In this document: positions 25,750-34,653 of the stretch, in pieces
Layout: each line of letters begins with the position of its first letter
How positions within the stretch are numbered: the first letter of the stretch is position 1
Origin: Candidatus Anaerobiospirillum stercoravium
GTDB lineage: Bacteria > Pseudomonadota > Gammaproteobacteria > Enterobacterales > Succinivibrionaceae
NCBI GenBank assembly: GCA_019113025.1
Contig: DXIF01000176.1
Span: forward strand, 1-43,761
Length of the DNA: 43,761 bases
Direction of reading: 5' to 3'
The notes under the pieces: generated by a model
Databases searched by the model: none
What the model was told of the DNA's origin: nothing
The model's input: the letters and a program-made list of their open reading frames with translations, nothing else
Position numbers and translations under genes: made by a program

Positions 25750-26709
25750 TTAGATCAGGGACTCGCCCCAGTCGGAGTGATCCTTCATTTGGGCGCGCAG
25801 TTCCATCACGCGCGTCTTGTCGGCAATGCCCGCGGTCGTGGCGGTGGCAGAGCCTGCGGCCACGGCCATATAGACGGCGCTCTCTAAAGAGTGGGATACC
25901 TGGTAGTCGGCTAAGAAGCCGGCAATCATCGAGTCGCCCGCGCCGGTCTTATCGCTCATCGAACCGCCGGGGGCGGCGATGCGATAGGAGTTTTGGTACT
26001 CATCTAAGAAGATGGCGCCGTGCTTGCCCAAGGAAACCAAGATGTTGCGCGCGCCCTCGTGCTGCAGCTGGGTGCAGGCCTCAAGCACGGTTTGAGCGTC
26101 GGGCAATTCGCGCGCAAAGTAGGTCTCAAGCTCCTTGAGGTTGGGCTTGAGTAAGAAGGGACCGTACTTGAGCACGTACTTAAATTGCTCGGCTGGGGCA
26201 TCGACGATGACCTTGGGGCGATTAAGCGGCGGCTGGGCGCTTAAACACTCAAAGAAGGTCGAGTAGATGTCCTGGGGCAGCGAGGGCGGCACCATGCCCG
26301 CGAGCACTAAGTAGTCATCGGCAGTGAGCTTGGCGATTTTGCGCACTAAGTAGGCGATATCATCGCTTGAGACCTCTGGGCCCAAACCATTGATGCTGGT
26401 TTGGCCGCTTTGGCCCTCACTCTTTAAGCGCACATTGATGCGGGTTCTACCGCGGCGCACGCGCAAAAAGCCGGTCTTGACGCCTAAGGCGGCCGTAAGA
26501 CGCATCAGCTCATCGCCCGAGAAGCCTGCGACAAAGCCAAAGGCGGTCGAGGTTACGCCTAAGTTATGGAGCATGATCGAGATATTGATGCCCTTACCAC
26601 CCGGCCTTAGCTCTTCATGCGCCACGCGGTTAACTTGCCCTTGGGTTAAGGGGCTGGACAGTTGCATGACCAGATCTAAGGATGGTGAAGTGGTAACGGT
26701 GTAGATCAT
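25750..26709 (-). CDS. fruK: PfkB-family kinase, probable 1-phosphofructokinase
   Basis: This 319-residue ribokinase/PfkB-family sugar kinase has the N-terminal signature GGKGIN (about residues 37-42) and the C-terminal catalytic and ATP-binding motif KTGAGDSMIAGF. IYTVTTSPSLDLVM and NISIMLHNLG match the FruK/LacC/PfkB subgroup. It most likely phosphorylates fructose 1-phosphate to fructose 1,6-bisphosphate. Tagatose-6-phosphate kinase is the main alternative. AAGGAG sits six bases before the ATG. No fructose PTS gene is adjacent, and no clear Cra site was seen upstream. It stands alone, convergent with the aminotransferase gene and divergent from the DUF2333-like gene. Confidence 0.8.
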   Translation of the reverse strand: MIYTVTTSPSLDLVMQLSSPLTQGQVNRVAHEELRPGGKGINISIMLHNLGVTSTAFGFVAGFSGDELMRLTAALGVKTGFLRVRRGRTRINVRLKSEGQSGQTSINGLGPEVSSDDIAYLVRKIAKLTADDYLVLAGMVPPSLPQDIYSTFFECLSAQPPLNRPKVIVDAPAEQFKYVLKYGPFLLKPNLKELETYFARELPDAQTVLEACTQLQHEGARNILVSLGKHGAIFLDEYQNSYRIAAPGGSMSDKTGAGDSMIAGFLADYQVSHSLESAVYMAVAAGSATATTAGIADKTRVMELRAQMKDHSDWGESLI

Positions 26710-27098
26710 GAGCTCTCCTTACTTACACAAGCTCCTTGGCCGTAAGACGGCAAGGACAAAAGGAAGGTGCCCTATTGTACCGGCTTTTTATGAGGTCGGC
26801 GTTAAGTCTGTGCGTGCTCTGACCGCGAGCGGAGCGCGCTCTGGGCGCGGCTTAAGCTGAAGTCTGAGCGCTTTGCTTGGCTGCCGTAATCTGGAAATAT
26901 CAAACGCGATAATGAGCGCGCGCGGCGTCCAAATTGGTTCGGCCACCATCACCTTAGTTTGGCCTAAGCGCCCTCATGCTATCATGAGGCTATCATGTGG
27001 GAGCGCAAGCGCGTGAGCTGCACGTAAGCTGCAGCCTAAGCTGCACGTGAGCATGCTGGGAGCAAGGCGGTTCGCGCTGGTAGTGGGAGTGTTGGTTT
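26710..27098. other. Divergent promoter region of fruK and the DUF2333-like gene
   Basis: No gene is seen. GCTATCATG occurs twice (about 26975-26995). A tandem array of 11-12-bp units (GTGAGCTGCAC, GTAAGCTGCAG, CCTAAGCTGCAC) lies at about 27013-27046 in the leader of the downstream gene. Confidence 0.45.
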
Positions 27099-28004
27099 AT
27101 GGATAAAGTTAAATTAATCAAGTACGGTCTAGGCGGCATCGTTGGCCTCGTGGTGTTGTGGGTGCTGGCCATTGGTATCATCAGCTCGCCTCATACTACG
27201 GCCTATAAGCCTGAGCCTTTGGCTGCCACCGCCACCGACCAGGAGCGCGCTCAGGTCTTAGCGCGCGGTCTGACCTACGCCTTAGATGAGAGCTTGTCCT
27301 CCTTCTTTGGTTTTTTGCCGAACGATTTGCTGGCACCGTGGATTTTGGACAATACGCCGTACTATCAGCGCGGTGTGGTCTATGCCACGCGCCCCGCCTC
27401 CGAGGTCTTAGCCCAAGAAGTCGGCCGCTTTGGTAATCGTGACACCATCGATCCGCGCCTGGCCGACGCCACCTCGCGCTACTTTAGCTACTCGGAGTTT
27501 GCTTGGGGCTTCCTCTTTATCTACGATGCTGAGGGTAAGTATCGCGCCGGTATTAAGAACTGGGCCGATTGGGCCAGCGCTGTGGGTGGCAGCGGCAAGA
27601 AGGCCGCGGTATTCAACCTTCGCTCAGATGACATCTACGCCATCATCAAGTACTGCGTCACCATGACCGATTACGCCTTAGGCGTGCTCAATAACGATAA
27701 AATGGGCCACTTTAGCACCGACAATAATGTCTATTACGCTAAGGGCATTTGCGCGGTGGTGGGCAACGTCCTGCGTGCCTTAGCGGCCGTTGACAGCACC
27801 TTAAGTGAGCGTGGCGGCGCCGAGAACTTACAAGAGGCCTTGCAGCGCTTAGATTACATTGAGGAGTTTAATCCGATCTATGTGATGGCAGGTGGCAATA
27901 CCGTCGGTGACGCCATGATGCCAAACCACGTTGCGGCCTTAGCGCGCCACATCGACATCACCAACAATCGCTTAAACGACATGCTCCAGTCGATGATTCG
28001 CTAA
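27099..28004 (+). CDS. DUF2333-like membrane-anchored protein
   Basis: The predicted protein has 301 residues. One N-terminal transmembrane helix (about residues 8-30, LGGIVGLVVLWVLAIGI) is followed by a soluble domain, probably periplasmic. FGFLPNDLLAPWILDNTPYYQRGVVYA and the SRYFSYSEFAWGF region resemble the DUF2333 family as I remember it. The biochemical function is unknown. GGGAG precedes the ATG. It is monocistronic, with a nested-hairpin terminator downstream. Family assignment is from recall and could be wrong. Confidence 0.7.
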   Translation: MDKVKLIKYGLGGIVGLVVLWVLAIGIISSPHTTAYKPEPLAATATDQERAQVLARGLTYALDESLSSFFGFLPNDLLAPWILDNTPYYQRGVVYATRPASEVLAQEVGRFGNRDTIDPRLADATSRYFSYSEFAWGFLFIYDAEGKYRAGIKNWADWASAVGGSGKKAAVFNLRSDDIYAIIKYCVTMTDYALGVLNNDKMGHFSTDNNVYYAKGICAVVGNVLRALAAVDSTLSERGGAENLQEALQRLDYIEEFNPIYVMAGGNTVGDAMMPNHVAALARHIDITNNRLNDMLQSMIR

Positions 28005-28106
28005 AAGCTGTTTAAACGCAGCCTAAACGCAGCTTAAAAGCGGCTGAAACGCAGTGGTCGGCGCGGCTAACGCGCTTTAGGGCTGTGGTCTTAAGCTTAA
28101 TGGGCC

Positions 28107-28165
28107 TTACCCCCAAGGTTGCACTTCACCATGTGGTGAGGCGCGCGACTTTGGGGGTAACTTTT
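28107..28165 (+). terminator. Nested-hairpin terminator after the DUF2333-like gene
   Basis: A perfect outer stem, TTACCCCCAA/TTGGGGGTAA (28107-28116 and 28151-28160), encloses an inner stem TCACCA-TG-TGGTGA (28126-28139). CTTTT follows. The two-tier shape is unusual for a simple terminator. Confidence 0.65.
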
Positions 28166-28310
28166 GGGCGGGGCGCGGCCTGGGCGCGGCGGTGACTTGC
28201 CGTCTTACCTTGAGCTTGCCGTGAGCTTGCCTGAGGCTTGCTTTTGTCTTGCCTTAGCGGACCGAGCCCCGTAAGATGAGGTTGGGGGCACGGCCCGGTT
28301 GGAACAGTTT

Positions 28311-28340
28311 GTGGTCAGTTGTGGTCAGTTGTGGTCAGTT
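28311..28340. repeat. Perfect 10-bp tandem repeat, 3 copies
   Basis: GTGGTCAGTT occurs three times without a mismatch. It lies within the N-terminal part of the ABC transporter ORF as called from ATG 28276, or in its leader if the GTG at 28354 is the start. Confidence 0.9.
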
Positions 28341-28353
28341 TGTGGGGGGTGTA

Positions 28354-30195
28354 GTGGAGAGAATCTGGCGCTTCTTTGAGCGTTTAGTGCCGCCTTTTCC
28401 TGATAACGAGCGGCTGGGCGAGCCGCCTCGGGGCATCATCCGCTTTATCCTGTTCTACAGCCATGGCCTGTGGCCGTTTTTGCTGATGCTGGCGTTCTTA
28501 ACCTCGCTCATGGCCGCCGGTGAAGCTCTGTTTTTTATCTGCCTGGGGCTCATTGTCGACTGGACCGGGCAGGTTGACCCTTCCTTTTTCTTAGCCGTGC
28601 ATGGCTCGGCCTTAGCGGGCATGTTGGTGCTCGCAGGTCTCATCTTGCCCGTTGCCACTATCTTGCACTCTCTTTTGCTGCACCAAAGCGTCTCGCCTAA
28701 TTACCCCATGCAGATTCGCTGGCAGGTGCATCGCTATTTGCTCGGGCAGAGCCTGTCCTTTTTTAGCGAGGAATTTGCCGGGCGCGTCGCCAATAAGGTG
28801 ATGCAGACGGCAATGGCCGTGCGTACCTCGGTACTCAAGCTCATGGATGTCGCGGTACATCTGGGCGTCTACCTTGCGACCATGGCGTGGATGCTCGCGG
28901 ACGCCGACTGGTCCCTAGCGCTGCCGCTCTTGGTGTGGCTGGTGCTCTATGGCAGCGCGCTCTTTGTCTTTATCCCCAAGCTGCGTCATATGGCGCAGGC
29001 GCAGTCAGATACCCGCTCGGACATGGTGGGGCGGATTGTCGACAGCTACGTCAATATTTCCACGGTCAAGCTCTTTGGCGGTAAGGGACGCGAGAGCAAG
29101 TACGCTCAAGACTCAATGAATCGCTACATCAAGGCCGAATACAACGCGCTGCGCGTGCTCACCCTCTTTGATGTCAGCGTGCAGCTGATGAACTATGCGC
29201 TACTCATTGCCACCACCGCGCTTGCGCTCTACTTATGGGCGATATCCGCGATTACCCCGGGCGCCATTGCCATCGCCATTGCAGTCTCGATTCGCGTGAT
29301 CAATATGTCGCGCTGGATGATGTGGGAGGTGGGCGCCATCTTCGAAAACATCGGTATGGTCTACGACGGTATCAGCACCATTGCTCAGCCCCAAAAGATT
29401 CATGACCCAGAGCAGCCGGTGGCGCTCCCAAGTCCCGTGTTAGGCGGCATTACCTTTGATCAAGTCAGCTTTAGCTATCGGCCGGGCAAGCCGGTGCTCC
29501 ATGATTTGTGCTTGGCGATTAAGCCTAAAGAGAAAGTGGGCCTAGTGGGGCCGTCGGGCGCAGGCAAGTCGACCTTAATTGCGCTCTTACTGCGCTTTTA
29601 CGATATTGAGCGCGGCACTATTAGCTTAGATGGGGTTGATATCAAAAAGGTGCGCCAAGACGATTTGCGCGACTGCTTTGCCATGGTGGCGCAAGAGCCC
29701 TCGCTCTTACATCGCACCATTGGGGAGAACATCTCCTATGGCTGCACTGACTTTAGCGAAGAGGAGCTCAAGCACGCCGCGCAGCTGACTGACGCCATGG
29801 ACTTTATCAAGAATTTGTCCGACTTTAAGGGCGCCTCGGGCTTTGATGTCATGGTCGGAGAGCGTGGGGTCAAGCTCTCGGGCGGCCAGCGCCAGCGCAT
29901 TGCGCTCGCGCGGGTGGTGATGAAAAATGCCCCGATTTTAATCTTGGATGAGGCCACCTCGGCTTTGGATTCTGAATCTGAATCCATCATCCAAAAGAAC
30001 CTGGGCACCATCATGCACGAGCGCACCGTGATTGCCATTGCCCACCGCTTGTCGACCTTGCTCATGATGGACCGCATAATCGTGCTCGATCAGGGCACCA
30101 TCGTTGAGCAAGGCACTCACGAAGAGCTCTTGACCCACAATGGCTTGTACGCGCGCCTGTGGCGCCAACAGGTGGGCGGCTTCTTAGGCTCTTAG
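28354..30195 (+). CDS. ABC exporter, fused membrane and ATPase domains
   Basis: The half-transporter has 613 residues from the GTG at 28354, or 639 from the ATG at 28276. I prefer the GTG because GGGGGG lies just upstream and because I recall homologues beginning close to the FFERLVPPFPD segment; this is not certain. Six membrane helices occupy roughly the first 300 residues. The ATPase has Walker A GPSGAGKST, the Q-loop VAQEPSL, signature LSGGQRQR, Walker B ILILDEATSALD and the H-loop AHRLST. It resembles MsbA/multidrug-type exporters, which work as dimers; the substrate is unknown. It ends in a hairpin shared with convergent pgpA. Confidence 0.88.
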   Translation: MERIWRFFERLVPPFPDNERLGEPPRGIIRFILFYSHGLWPFLLMLAFLTSLMAAGEALFFICLGLIVDWTGQVDPSFFLAVHGSALAGMLVLAGLILPVATILHSLLLHQSVSPNYPMQIRWQVHRYLLGQSLSFFSEEFAGRVANKVMQTAMAVRTSVLKLMDVAVHLGVYLATMAWMLADADWSLALPLLVWLVLYGSALFVFIPKLRHMAQAQSDTRSDMVGRIVDSYVNISTVKLFGGKGRESKYAQDSMNRYIKAEYNALRVLTLFDVSVQLMNYALLIATTALALYLWAISAITPGAIAIAIAVSIRVINMSRWMMWEVGAIFENIGMVYDGISTIAQPQKIHDPEQPVALPSPVLGGITFDQVSFSYRPGKPVLHDLCLAIKPKEKVGLVGPSGAGKSTLIALLLRFYDIERGTISLDGVDIKKVRQDDLRDCFAMVAQEPSLLHRTIGENISYGCTDFSEEELKHAAQLTDAMDFIKNLSDFKGASGFDVMVGERGVKLSGGQRQRIALARVVMKNAPILILDEATSALDSESESIIQKNLGTIMHERTVIAIAHRLSTLLMMDRIIVLDQGTIVEQGTHEELLTHNGLYARLWRQQVGGFLGS

Positions 30196-30216
30196 CTGCT
30201 CTTAGCTTAAGAGCAG
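30196..30216. terminator. Bidirectional hairpin at the end of the ABC exporter and pgpA genes
   Basis: CTGCTCTTA-GCT-TAAGAGCAG is a perfect 9-bp stem immediately after the exporter stop codon. It overlaps the last codons of convergent pgpA. Confidence 0.5.
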
Positions 30217-30708
30217 GTCACCGCTAAAGTACCACAGCAGGGCGCCGCAGATTAAGGCGTAAAGGCCGGCGAGCACATCATCGACCATGATGCCGGTGCC
30301 CCCTGTGATATTGCGGTCAGCCCAGCCCACCGGGAAAGGCTTGGCGATATCGAAGATGCGAAATAAAACAAAGGCGATGAGGGCAAGCTGCCACTGCCCT
30401 TGGGGTATCCAGAGCATGGAGATAAACATGCCAACAAATTCATCGACCACGATGCCGCCGTGGTCATGAACGCCCATGGCGCGCTCAGCCTCATTGCAGG
30501 CCTTGACTCCCAAAAAGTACAGGATGACGGCCAGTCCTGCAAGGACATACCACGGGGCTAAGGTCACTACGACCATGCCAATGAGCATGGCCCCAAAAGA
30601 GCCACAGGTGCCCGGGGCCTTAGGGCACAGGCCCGTGCCCAAACCGACGGCTAACAGATGCCAAGGATTGGTCAGCTTCAACTTTTTGAGTAAGGCATAA
30701 TCGGCCAT
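30202..30708 (-). CDS. pgpA: Phosphatidylglycerophosphatase A
   Basis: This 168-residue inner-membrane lipid phosphatase dephosphorylates phosphatidylglycerophosphate to phosphatidylglycerol. The family motifs GTGLCPKAPGTCGSFGA near the N-terminus, DHGGIVVDEFVGMFI in the middle, FRIFDIAKPFPVGWADRN and the GIMVDDVLAGLYA near the C-terminus are all present. It has about four membrane helices and typical length. GAGGT precedes the ATG. In many gammaproteobacteria pgpA follows thiL; here it stands alone between an ABC exporter and bioD. Confidence 0.96.
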   Translation of the reverse strand: MADYALLKKLKLTNPWHLLAVGLGTGLCPKAPGTCGSFGAMLIGMVVVTLAPWYVLAGLAVILYFLGVKACNEAERAMGVHDHGGIVVDEFVGMFISMLWIPQGQWQLALIAFVLFRIFDIAKPFPVGWADRNITGGTGIMVDDVLAGLYALICGALLWYFSGDLLLS

Positions 30709-30944
30709 GGGTACCTCGTAGGTCAGTGGTATTGGTTGGACTAGGGGCGGGTGCCGCGGTTAGACGCCGCTGAGGGGAGGCGCGCCGCATGCTCTTGTGC
30801 TCTGGCTTGGTATTGTACTCTGAGATAGGTTAGACAAAGTGGCGGGACAAAAGTAAGATTAGCGTGACGTTAAGCGCGGCGTGCTGTGTGGCTTGATGTG
30901 TTGCTGTGATAATGTTTTTGGTGGTGCGGCGCTAAGGGGGATTT

Positions 30945-31637
30945 ATGACACCGCAAGGCGTGATTATGCTCGGCTTAGAGCCTAAGGCGGGCAAGACTTA
31001 TTGCTCGATTTTGCTCATTAAGGCCTTGCAACAGGCAAGGCTCAACCCTGGCTACTTCAAGCTGGTGGATACGGGCAAAGCGCAGCTCTCACAGTCTGAT
31101 GCCGCCCAGGTGGTGCGCGCCTGTCACTTGCATCAAGACCCCGCCGAGATGTGCCCATACATCTTAAAGCAACCGGGGCCGGCCTACTTGGCCGCGCGCA
31201 AGAGCAAGCAGCTGATTGCCACCCAAACGCTTAGTGAGCGCTACGGTTGGAACTTTGCCACCCACAATGTCATGGTGGTGGAAGGCTCAGGCGAGGTTAT
31301 CACCCCGCTCATGTTTGAGCCCAACCAAATCTTGCTCCAAGAGGACGTGATCACGCGCCTAAAGCTCTCGGTGCTCTTAGTGGTGCGCCTGACCACCGCC
31401 GCGGTCAATATCGCCTCGCTCTCGGTGCATTACCTCAAGACCAATGGCATCAACCCGGTGGGCATCATCGTCAATGGCTATAACGCCAAATCCTCCGACC
31501 ACCGCGACACCCTGGGCATGATCGAGCGCTTTACCCAAACCAAGGTCATCGCCACCGTGGCCCAAGGTCAGCGCAGCTTAAACAGCCGGGTGCCGCTGCA
31601 ACAGCTCTTTGTGCGCCCCGCGCCTGTGTCCTACTAG
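30945..31637 (+). CDS. bioD: Dethiobiotin synthetase-like protein (BioD)
   Basis: This 230-residue P-loop protein resembles BioD, which closes the ureido ring of dethiobiotin using CO2 and ATP. The P-loop GLEPKAGKT (residues 10-18) keeps the G-x5-GKT spacing of BioD, GYFKLVDTG matches the GYKPVASG substrate-lysine region, and VVEGSGEVITPL matches the VEGAGG-TPL motif. The length fits. The first P-loop residues and the C-terminus are diverged, so another AAA_26 role is possible. It lies opposite the acyl-AMP ligase, tail to tail, near a bioB-bioA fusion, which supports a biotin role. GGGGGA precedes the ATG. Confidence 0.75.
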   Translation: MTPQGVIMLGLEPKAGKTYCSILLIKALQQARLNPGYFKLVDTGKAQLSQSDAAQVVRACHLHQDPAEMCPYILKQPGPAYLAARKSKQLIATQTLSERYGWNFATHNVMVVEGSGEVITPLMFEPNQILLQEDVITRLKLSVLLVVRLTTAAVNIASLSVHYLKTNGINPVGIIVNGYNAKSSDHRDTLGMIERFTQTKVIATVAQGQRSLNSRVPLQQLFVRPAPVSY

Positions 31638-31697
31638 GCTAAGCGCCCAGCTCAGCGCTCAGCGCAAGGCTCAGCATTAAGCGCAGCGCTCAGCTGC

Positions 31698-33443
31698 TTA
31701 CGCGCCGCGGCTGGCTTGCAGATTGCGGTAGGCGGCGCTGTGCTGCCAGAGCTGCTTGAGCGCCTTGCGGTCGACCTTGCCTACGTGATTTTTGGGCAAA
31801 CTGGTTTGCTGCACGTAGATCTTCGGGCGATGGCTGCGATCGAGCGTGCGGCGCAGCGCCTGCTTGAGGCTGCTTTCAGTGAGCTCAGCGTCAGCCTTTA
31901 CCGTGTAGTAGAGCACCGGAATTACGCCCAAGAGCGCATCCTCGCCGCCAATGCAGCAGCACTCGGCAATGCCCGGCACCCCCAACACCGCGTCTTCGAT
32001 TTCTTGCGGGCTGATCTTCTCGCCGCCCATATTGATCACGTCGTCGATGCGCCCCAAGATATGGATAAAGCCATATTCATCGAGGTAGCCGCAGTCGCTG
32101 GAGTAATAGCGGCCCGGGCTAATCGTCTGAGCGGTGAGCTCGGGCTGATGCAAATAGCCTTGCATCACCATGCCGCCTGCAAAGACCAAGCGGCCGGGGG
32201 TACCACAAGGCAGCTCGTTACCTGAGTCATCTAAGACCTTGGCCTGACACAGCGGCACCGGGCGCCCTAAGGCGCTCAGTTCAGCGTTCGTGGCAAAGCA
32301 TTGGCCCTGATGGTTTTTGCCGTAAACAAAGCCGGGTGGGGCGCTGTGCTCGCTGCGCGCTAAGTAGTCGCCGCAGACTAAGTTAAACACGGTGCGCGAG
32401 CACTCGGTGGCGCCGTAGTTATACAGAAACCAAGTGTGCGGCAAAATGGTGCTGTAATGGCGCTTGCTGGCGCTATCGGTGGGCGCGGTGCCCACCTCAA
32501 TTAAGCGCAGCGGGCTTAGCAGCTGACAAAACTCAGCGTCACCTAAGCTCTCATTGAGCAGCTTTAAGGTCGCGGGCACCAAGTTCAGGGCATTGCACTG
32601 GTATTGGTTGATCAACGCCTGAAGCTCCTCGGGCCGATAGAAGCTGGGGAACAAGACCGAGGCCGCGCCTAAAATGAGGTTGGCGCGAAAGGAGCTCGCC
32701 GCTTGGGCATGGAAGATCGGAGTGGTGAGAATCTCGATGTCCGAGCTGAACTTAGCGCAGGTGCTGACCGAGTTGAGGCCCCCGTGTAAGGTATTGGCGT
32801 GGGTGAGCAGCACCGCTTTGCTCTTGCCCGTGGTGCCTGAGGTAAAGTAGATGCTCTCGTACGCCTTAGGCGACGGCAGGGCCGCCGCCATGGCAGCAAG
32901 CGTTGCTTGTGCGTCGGACTCGAGCTGCGGTAGCAAGGCGTCCGCCTTTAGCAGCAGGGCCGTGATGTCTAAGCTTTGGATGGCGGCACTTGCCATGGGC
33001 GTGCCGTAATCAAGCAGCACCTGCGCTCCGCTTTGCTGCGCGTAATAGTCCAGCGTGGCGGCGGTGCTATTAGGATCGCACGGGACTACGATGACCTGAC
33101 ACAGACATAAGGCGTAATAAAGGCACAGGTAGTCAACCTGCGGTAGAGCCGGGAGCAGCACCGCAGCGCCCGGCGTTACGGTTAGATCGTTGGGAGTTGA
33201 CTGCGCCTTGGAGTGGTTGCAGCCACATGTGACGCCCGCGGCGGTGAGCTCAGGCTCCAGTAAGTGCTGAAGCGCCCAGACGCGCAGCGCCCATTGGGCA
33301 AAAGTGAGGCGCCGCGTGGCGTCGGCGAGGCCTAAGCCTTGGGGCTTGGTGCGCGCGTGGTGTACTAAGGCATGAAGTAAGGTCGGAAAGTCGGGGCATT
33401 GGCCCAAGGCCGAGCTTGGGTCTTGGTGGTCAAAGGAAATCAT
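31698..33443 (-). CDS. Acyl-AMP ligase (ANL superfamily acyl-CoA/ACP synthetase)
   Basis: The predicted protein has 581 residues from the ATG at 33443, which has GAGGTGA eight bases upstream. The ORF track's GTG start adds four residues. ANL motifs are complete: YFTSGTTGKSKAV (A3), NYGATECS (A5), GRIDDVINMGGEKISPQEIE (A8) and the catalytic Lys of PKNHVGKVDRK (A10). It should adenylate a carboxylic acid and pass it to a thiol. The acyl carrier protein gene ends 25 bases upstream on the same strand, so the ACP is the likely acceptor. The acid is unknown; a dicarboxylate such as glutarate or pimelate is one possibility given the biotin genes nearby. It is the last gene of the operon. Confidence 0.85.
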   Translation of the reverse strand: MISFDHQDPSSALGQCPDFPTLLHALVHHARTKPQGLGLADATRRLTFAQWALRVWALQHLLEPELTAAGVTCGCNHSKAQSTPNDLTVTPGAAVLLPALPQVDYLCLYYALCLCQVIVVPCDPNSTAATLDYYAQQSGAQVLLDYGTPMASAAIQSLDITALLLKADALLPQLESDAQATLAAMAAALPSPKAYESIYFTSGTTGKSKAVLLTHANTLHGGLNSVSTCAKFSSDIEILTTPIFHAQAASSFRANLILGAASVLFPSFYRPEELQALINQYQCNALNLVPATLKLLNESLGDAEFCQLLSPLRLIEVGTAPTDSASKRHYSTILPHTWFLYNYGATECSRTVFNLVCGDYLARSEHSAPPGFVYGKNHQGQCFATNAELSALGRPVPLCQAKVLDDSGNELPCGTPGRLVFAGGMVMQGYLHQPELTAQTISPGRYYSSDCGYLDEYGFIHILGRIDDVINMGGEKISPQEIEDAVLGVPGIAECCCIGGEDALLGVIPVLYYTVKADAELTESSLKQALRRTLDRSHRPKIYVQQTSLPKNHVGKVDRKALKQLWQHSAAYRNLQASRGA

Positions 33444-33468
33444 GGGAACCGTCACCTCAGAAACGCGC

Positions 33469-33696
33469 TTATTTTGCCTGCATCAAGTCGAGCACCTGTT
33501 GCACCGTGGTGCAATTGCGCAATTCATTGCTCTGGACCCGGCGCTGAAAGTGCTCAAAGATGTAGTAGGAGACCATGATGACGGCCATGGAGTCCCAGCC
33601 TTGAAGTTCATTAAGCGGCGTATCGGGCGTGATGCTGCCATCATTGTCGATATCTAAGATGTCGCATAAGGTCGCGATTTGCTCAGTAGTTGCCAT
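33469..33696 (-). CDS. Dedicated acyl carrier protein
   Basis: The product has 75 residues with the four-helix ACP pattern. The phosphopantetheine serine is in LQGWDSMAVI (Ser36). LCDILDIDNDG and VQQVLDLMQ correspond to helices I and IV. It is less acidic and more divergent than housekeeping AcpP, as expected for a pathway-specific carrier. It sits between the ABC ATPase gene (144-base gap) and the ligase gene (25-base gap), so the ligase is the obvious loading enzyme. The start codon has a weak ribosome site. Confidence 0.88.
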   Translation of the reverse strand: MATTEQIATLCDILDIDNDGSITPDTPLNELQGWDSMAVIMVSYYIFEHFQRRVQSNELRNCTTVQQVLDLMQAK

Positions 33697-33840
33697 GACT
33701 AAAATCTCGGATTAACTAATGGTAACGGTGTTAGCGCGGCGTTGCCTTGTGTCAGCGCGCAGCCCGCGCTGCGGGCGCGCGCGCCGCAGAAGCTTGCGGC
33801 ACGGCGCCGCGGATGCTCGCGTCGGGTTGGCGGCGCGAGG

Positions 33841-34653
33841 TTAGCGATCGAGCATGCTCGAGAGCTGATTCCAGACCTCACTAAAGCCCGGTGTGCTGGG
33901 CAGCACTGGCCGTGGCAGCGTGTTTTTTTGGTTGTAGACCACGCTGCCCCCTTGGGCTAAAACCAAGAGGCGGTCGCCTAGGGTCAGCGCTTCTTGGATG
34001 TTGTGGGTGACAAAGAGTACCGTGGTACCTGTTTGCGCGGTTAAGGCGCTGAGCTCGCGCTGTAAATGCTTGCGCGTGATGGCATCGAGGCTGGCAAAGG
34101 GCTCATCCATCAGCATGACCTTGGGCCGTAAGGCCAAGGCGCGCGCAATCGCCGCGCGCTGCTTCATGCCGCCGCTTAGTTGGTGTGGGTAGTAGTCGAG
34201 GTAATCCTTGAGTCCAACTTTCTCGAGTAAGGTGTAACCCAGCTCAATGCTGCCTTGCTTGTCGGACACTTGCTCGTTGTACTTGATGGCACAGAGCAGA
34301 TTTTGGCGCACCGTCTGCCACGCAAAGAGCTGGTTGAAGTCTTGGAACACCATGATGATGTCAGGGCATGCGCTCTTGTGCACGGTTCCGGCGAGGCTCA
34401 CCGTGCCCTCATAGGGCTCAAAGCCGGCGATGCAGCGCAGCAAGGTGCTCTTGCCGCAACCTGATTTGCCCAAGATGCAGCAAAACTCGCCTTGCGCGAT
34501 GTGTAAGGACACATCTTGGAGCACGGCCGTGGGCGCATCAGGGTATTGCTTGTGCACATGGTCGATGACGAGCCATGACGTGGTTGGCGCCTGCTTGGTT
34601 TGCGCCTGCTCGGTTGGTGCTGGTTGGGTCGGCGCGGTTTCAGGTTCTGTCAT
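33841..34653 (-). CDS. ABC importer ATPase, TauB/SsuB type
   Basis: The predicted protein has 270 residues from the ATG at 34653, which overlaps the permease stop codon as ATGA. It has Walker A LGKSGCGKST, the Q-loop VFQDFNQLFAW, signature LSGGMKQR, Walker B VMLMDEPFASLD and the H-loop VTHN. It powers the adjacent permease. The first 25 or so residues are Thr/Pro/Gln-rich low complexity with no counterpart in family members. Together with the two upstream genes it forms a NitT/TauT-type importer of unknown substrate. Confidence 0.93.
   Translation of the reverse strand: MTEPETAPTQPAPTEQAQTKQAPTTSWLVIDHVHKQYPDAPTAVLQDVSLHIAQGEFCCILGKSGCGKSTLLRCIAGFEPYEGTVSLAGTVHKSACPDIIMVFQDFNQLFAWQTVRQNLLCAIKYNEQVSDKQGSIELGYTLLEKVGLKDYLDYYPHQLSGGMKQRAAIARALALRPKVMLMDEPFASLDAITRKHLQRELSALTAQTGTTVLFVTHNIQEALTLGDRLLVLAQGGSVVYNQKNTLPRPVLPSTPGFSEVWNQLSSMLDR

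Noticed and set aside
26710-26800. Cra/FruR site before fruK
   Set aside because: No sequence close to the TGAAWCGNTTCA-type consensus is present in the promoter-proximal region.
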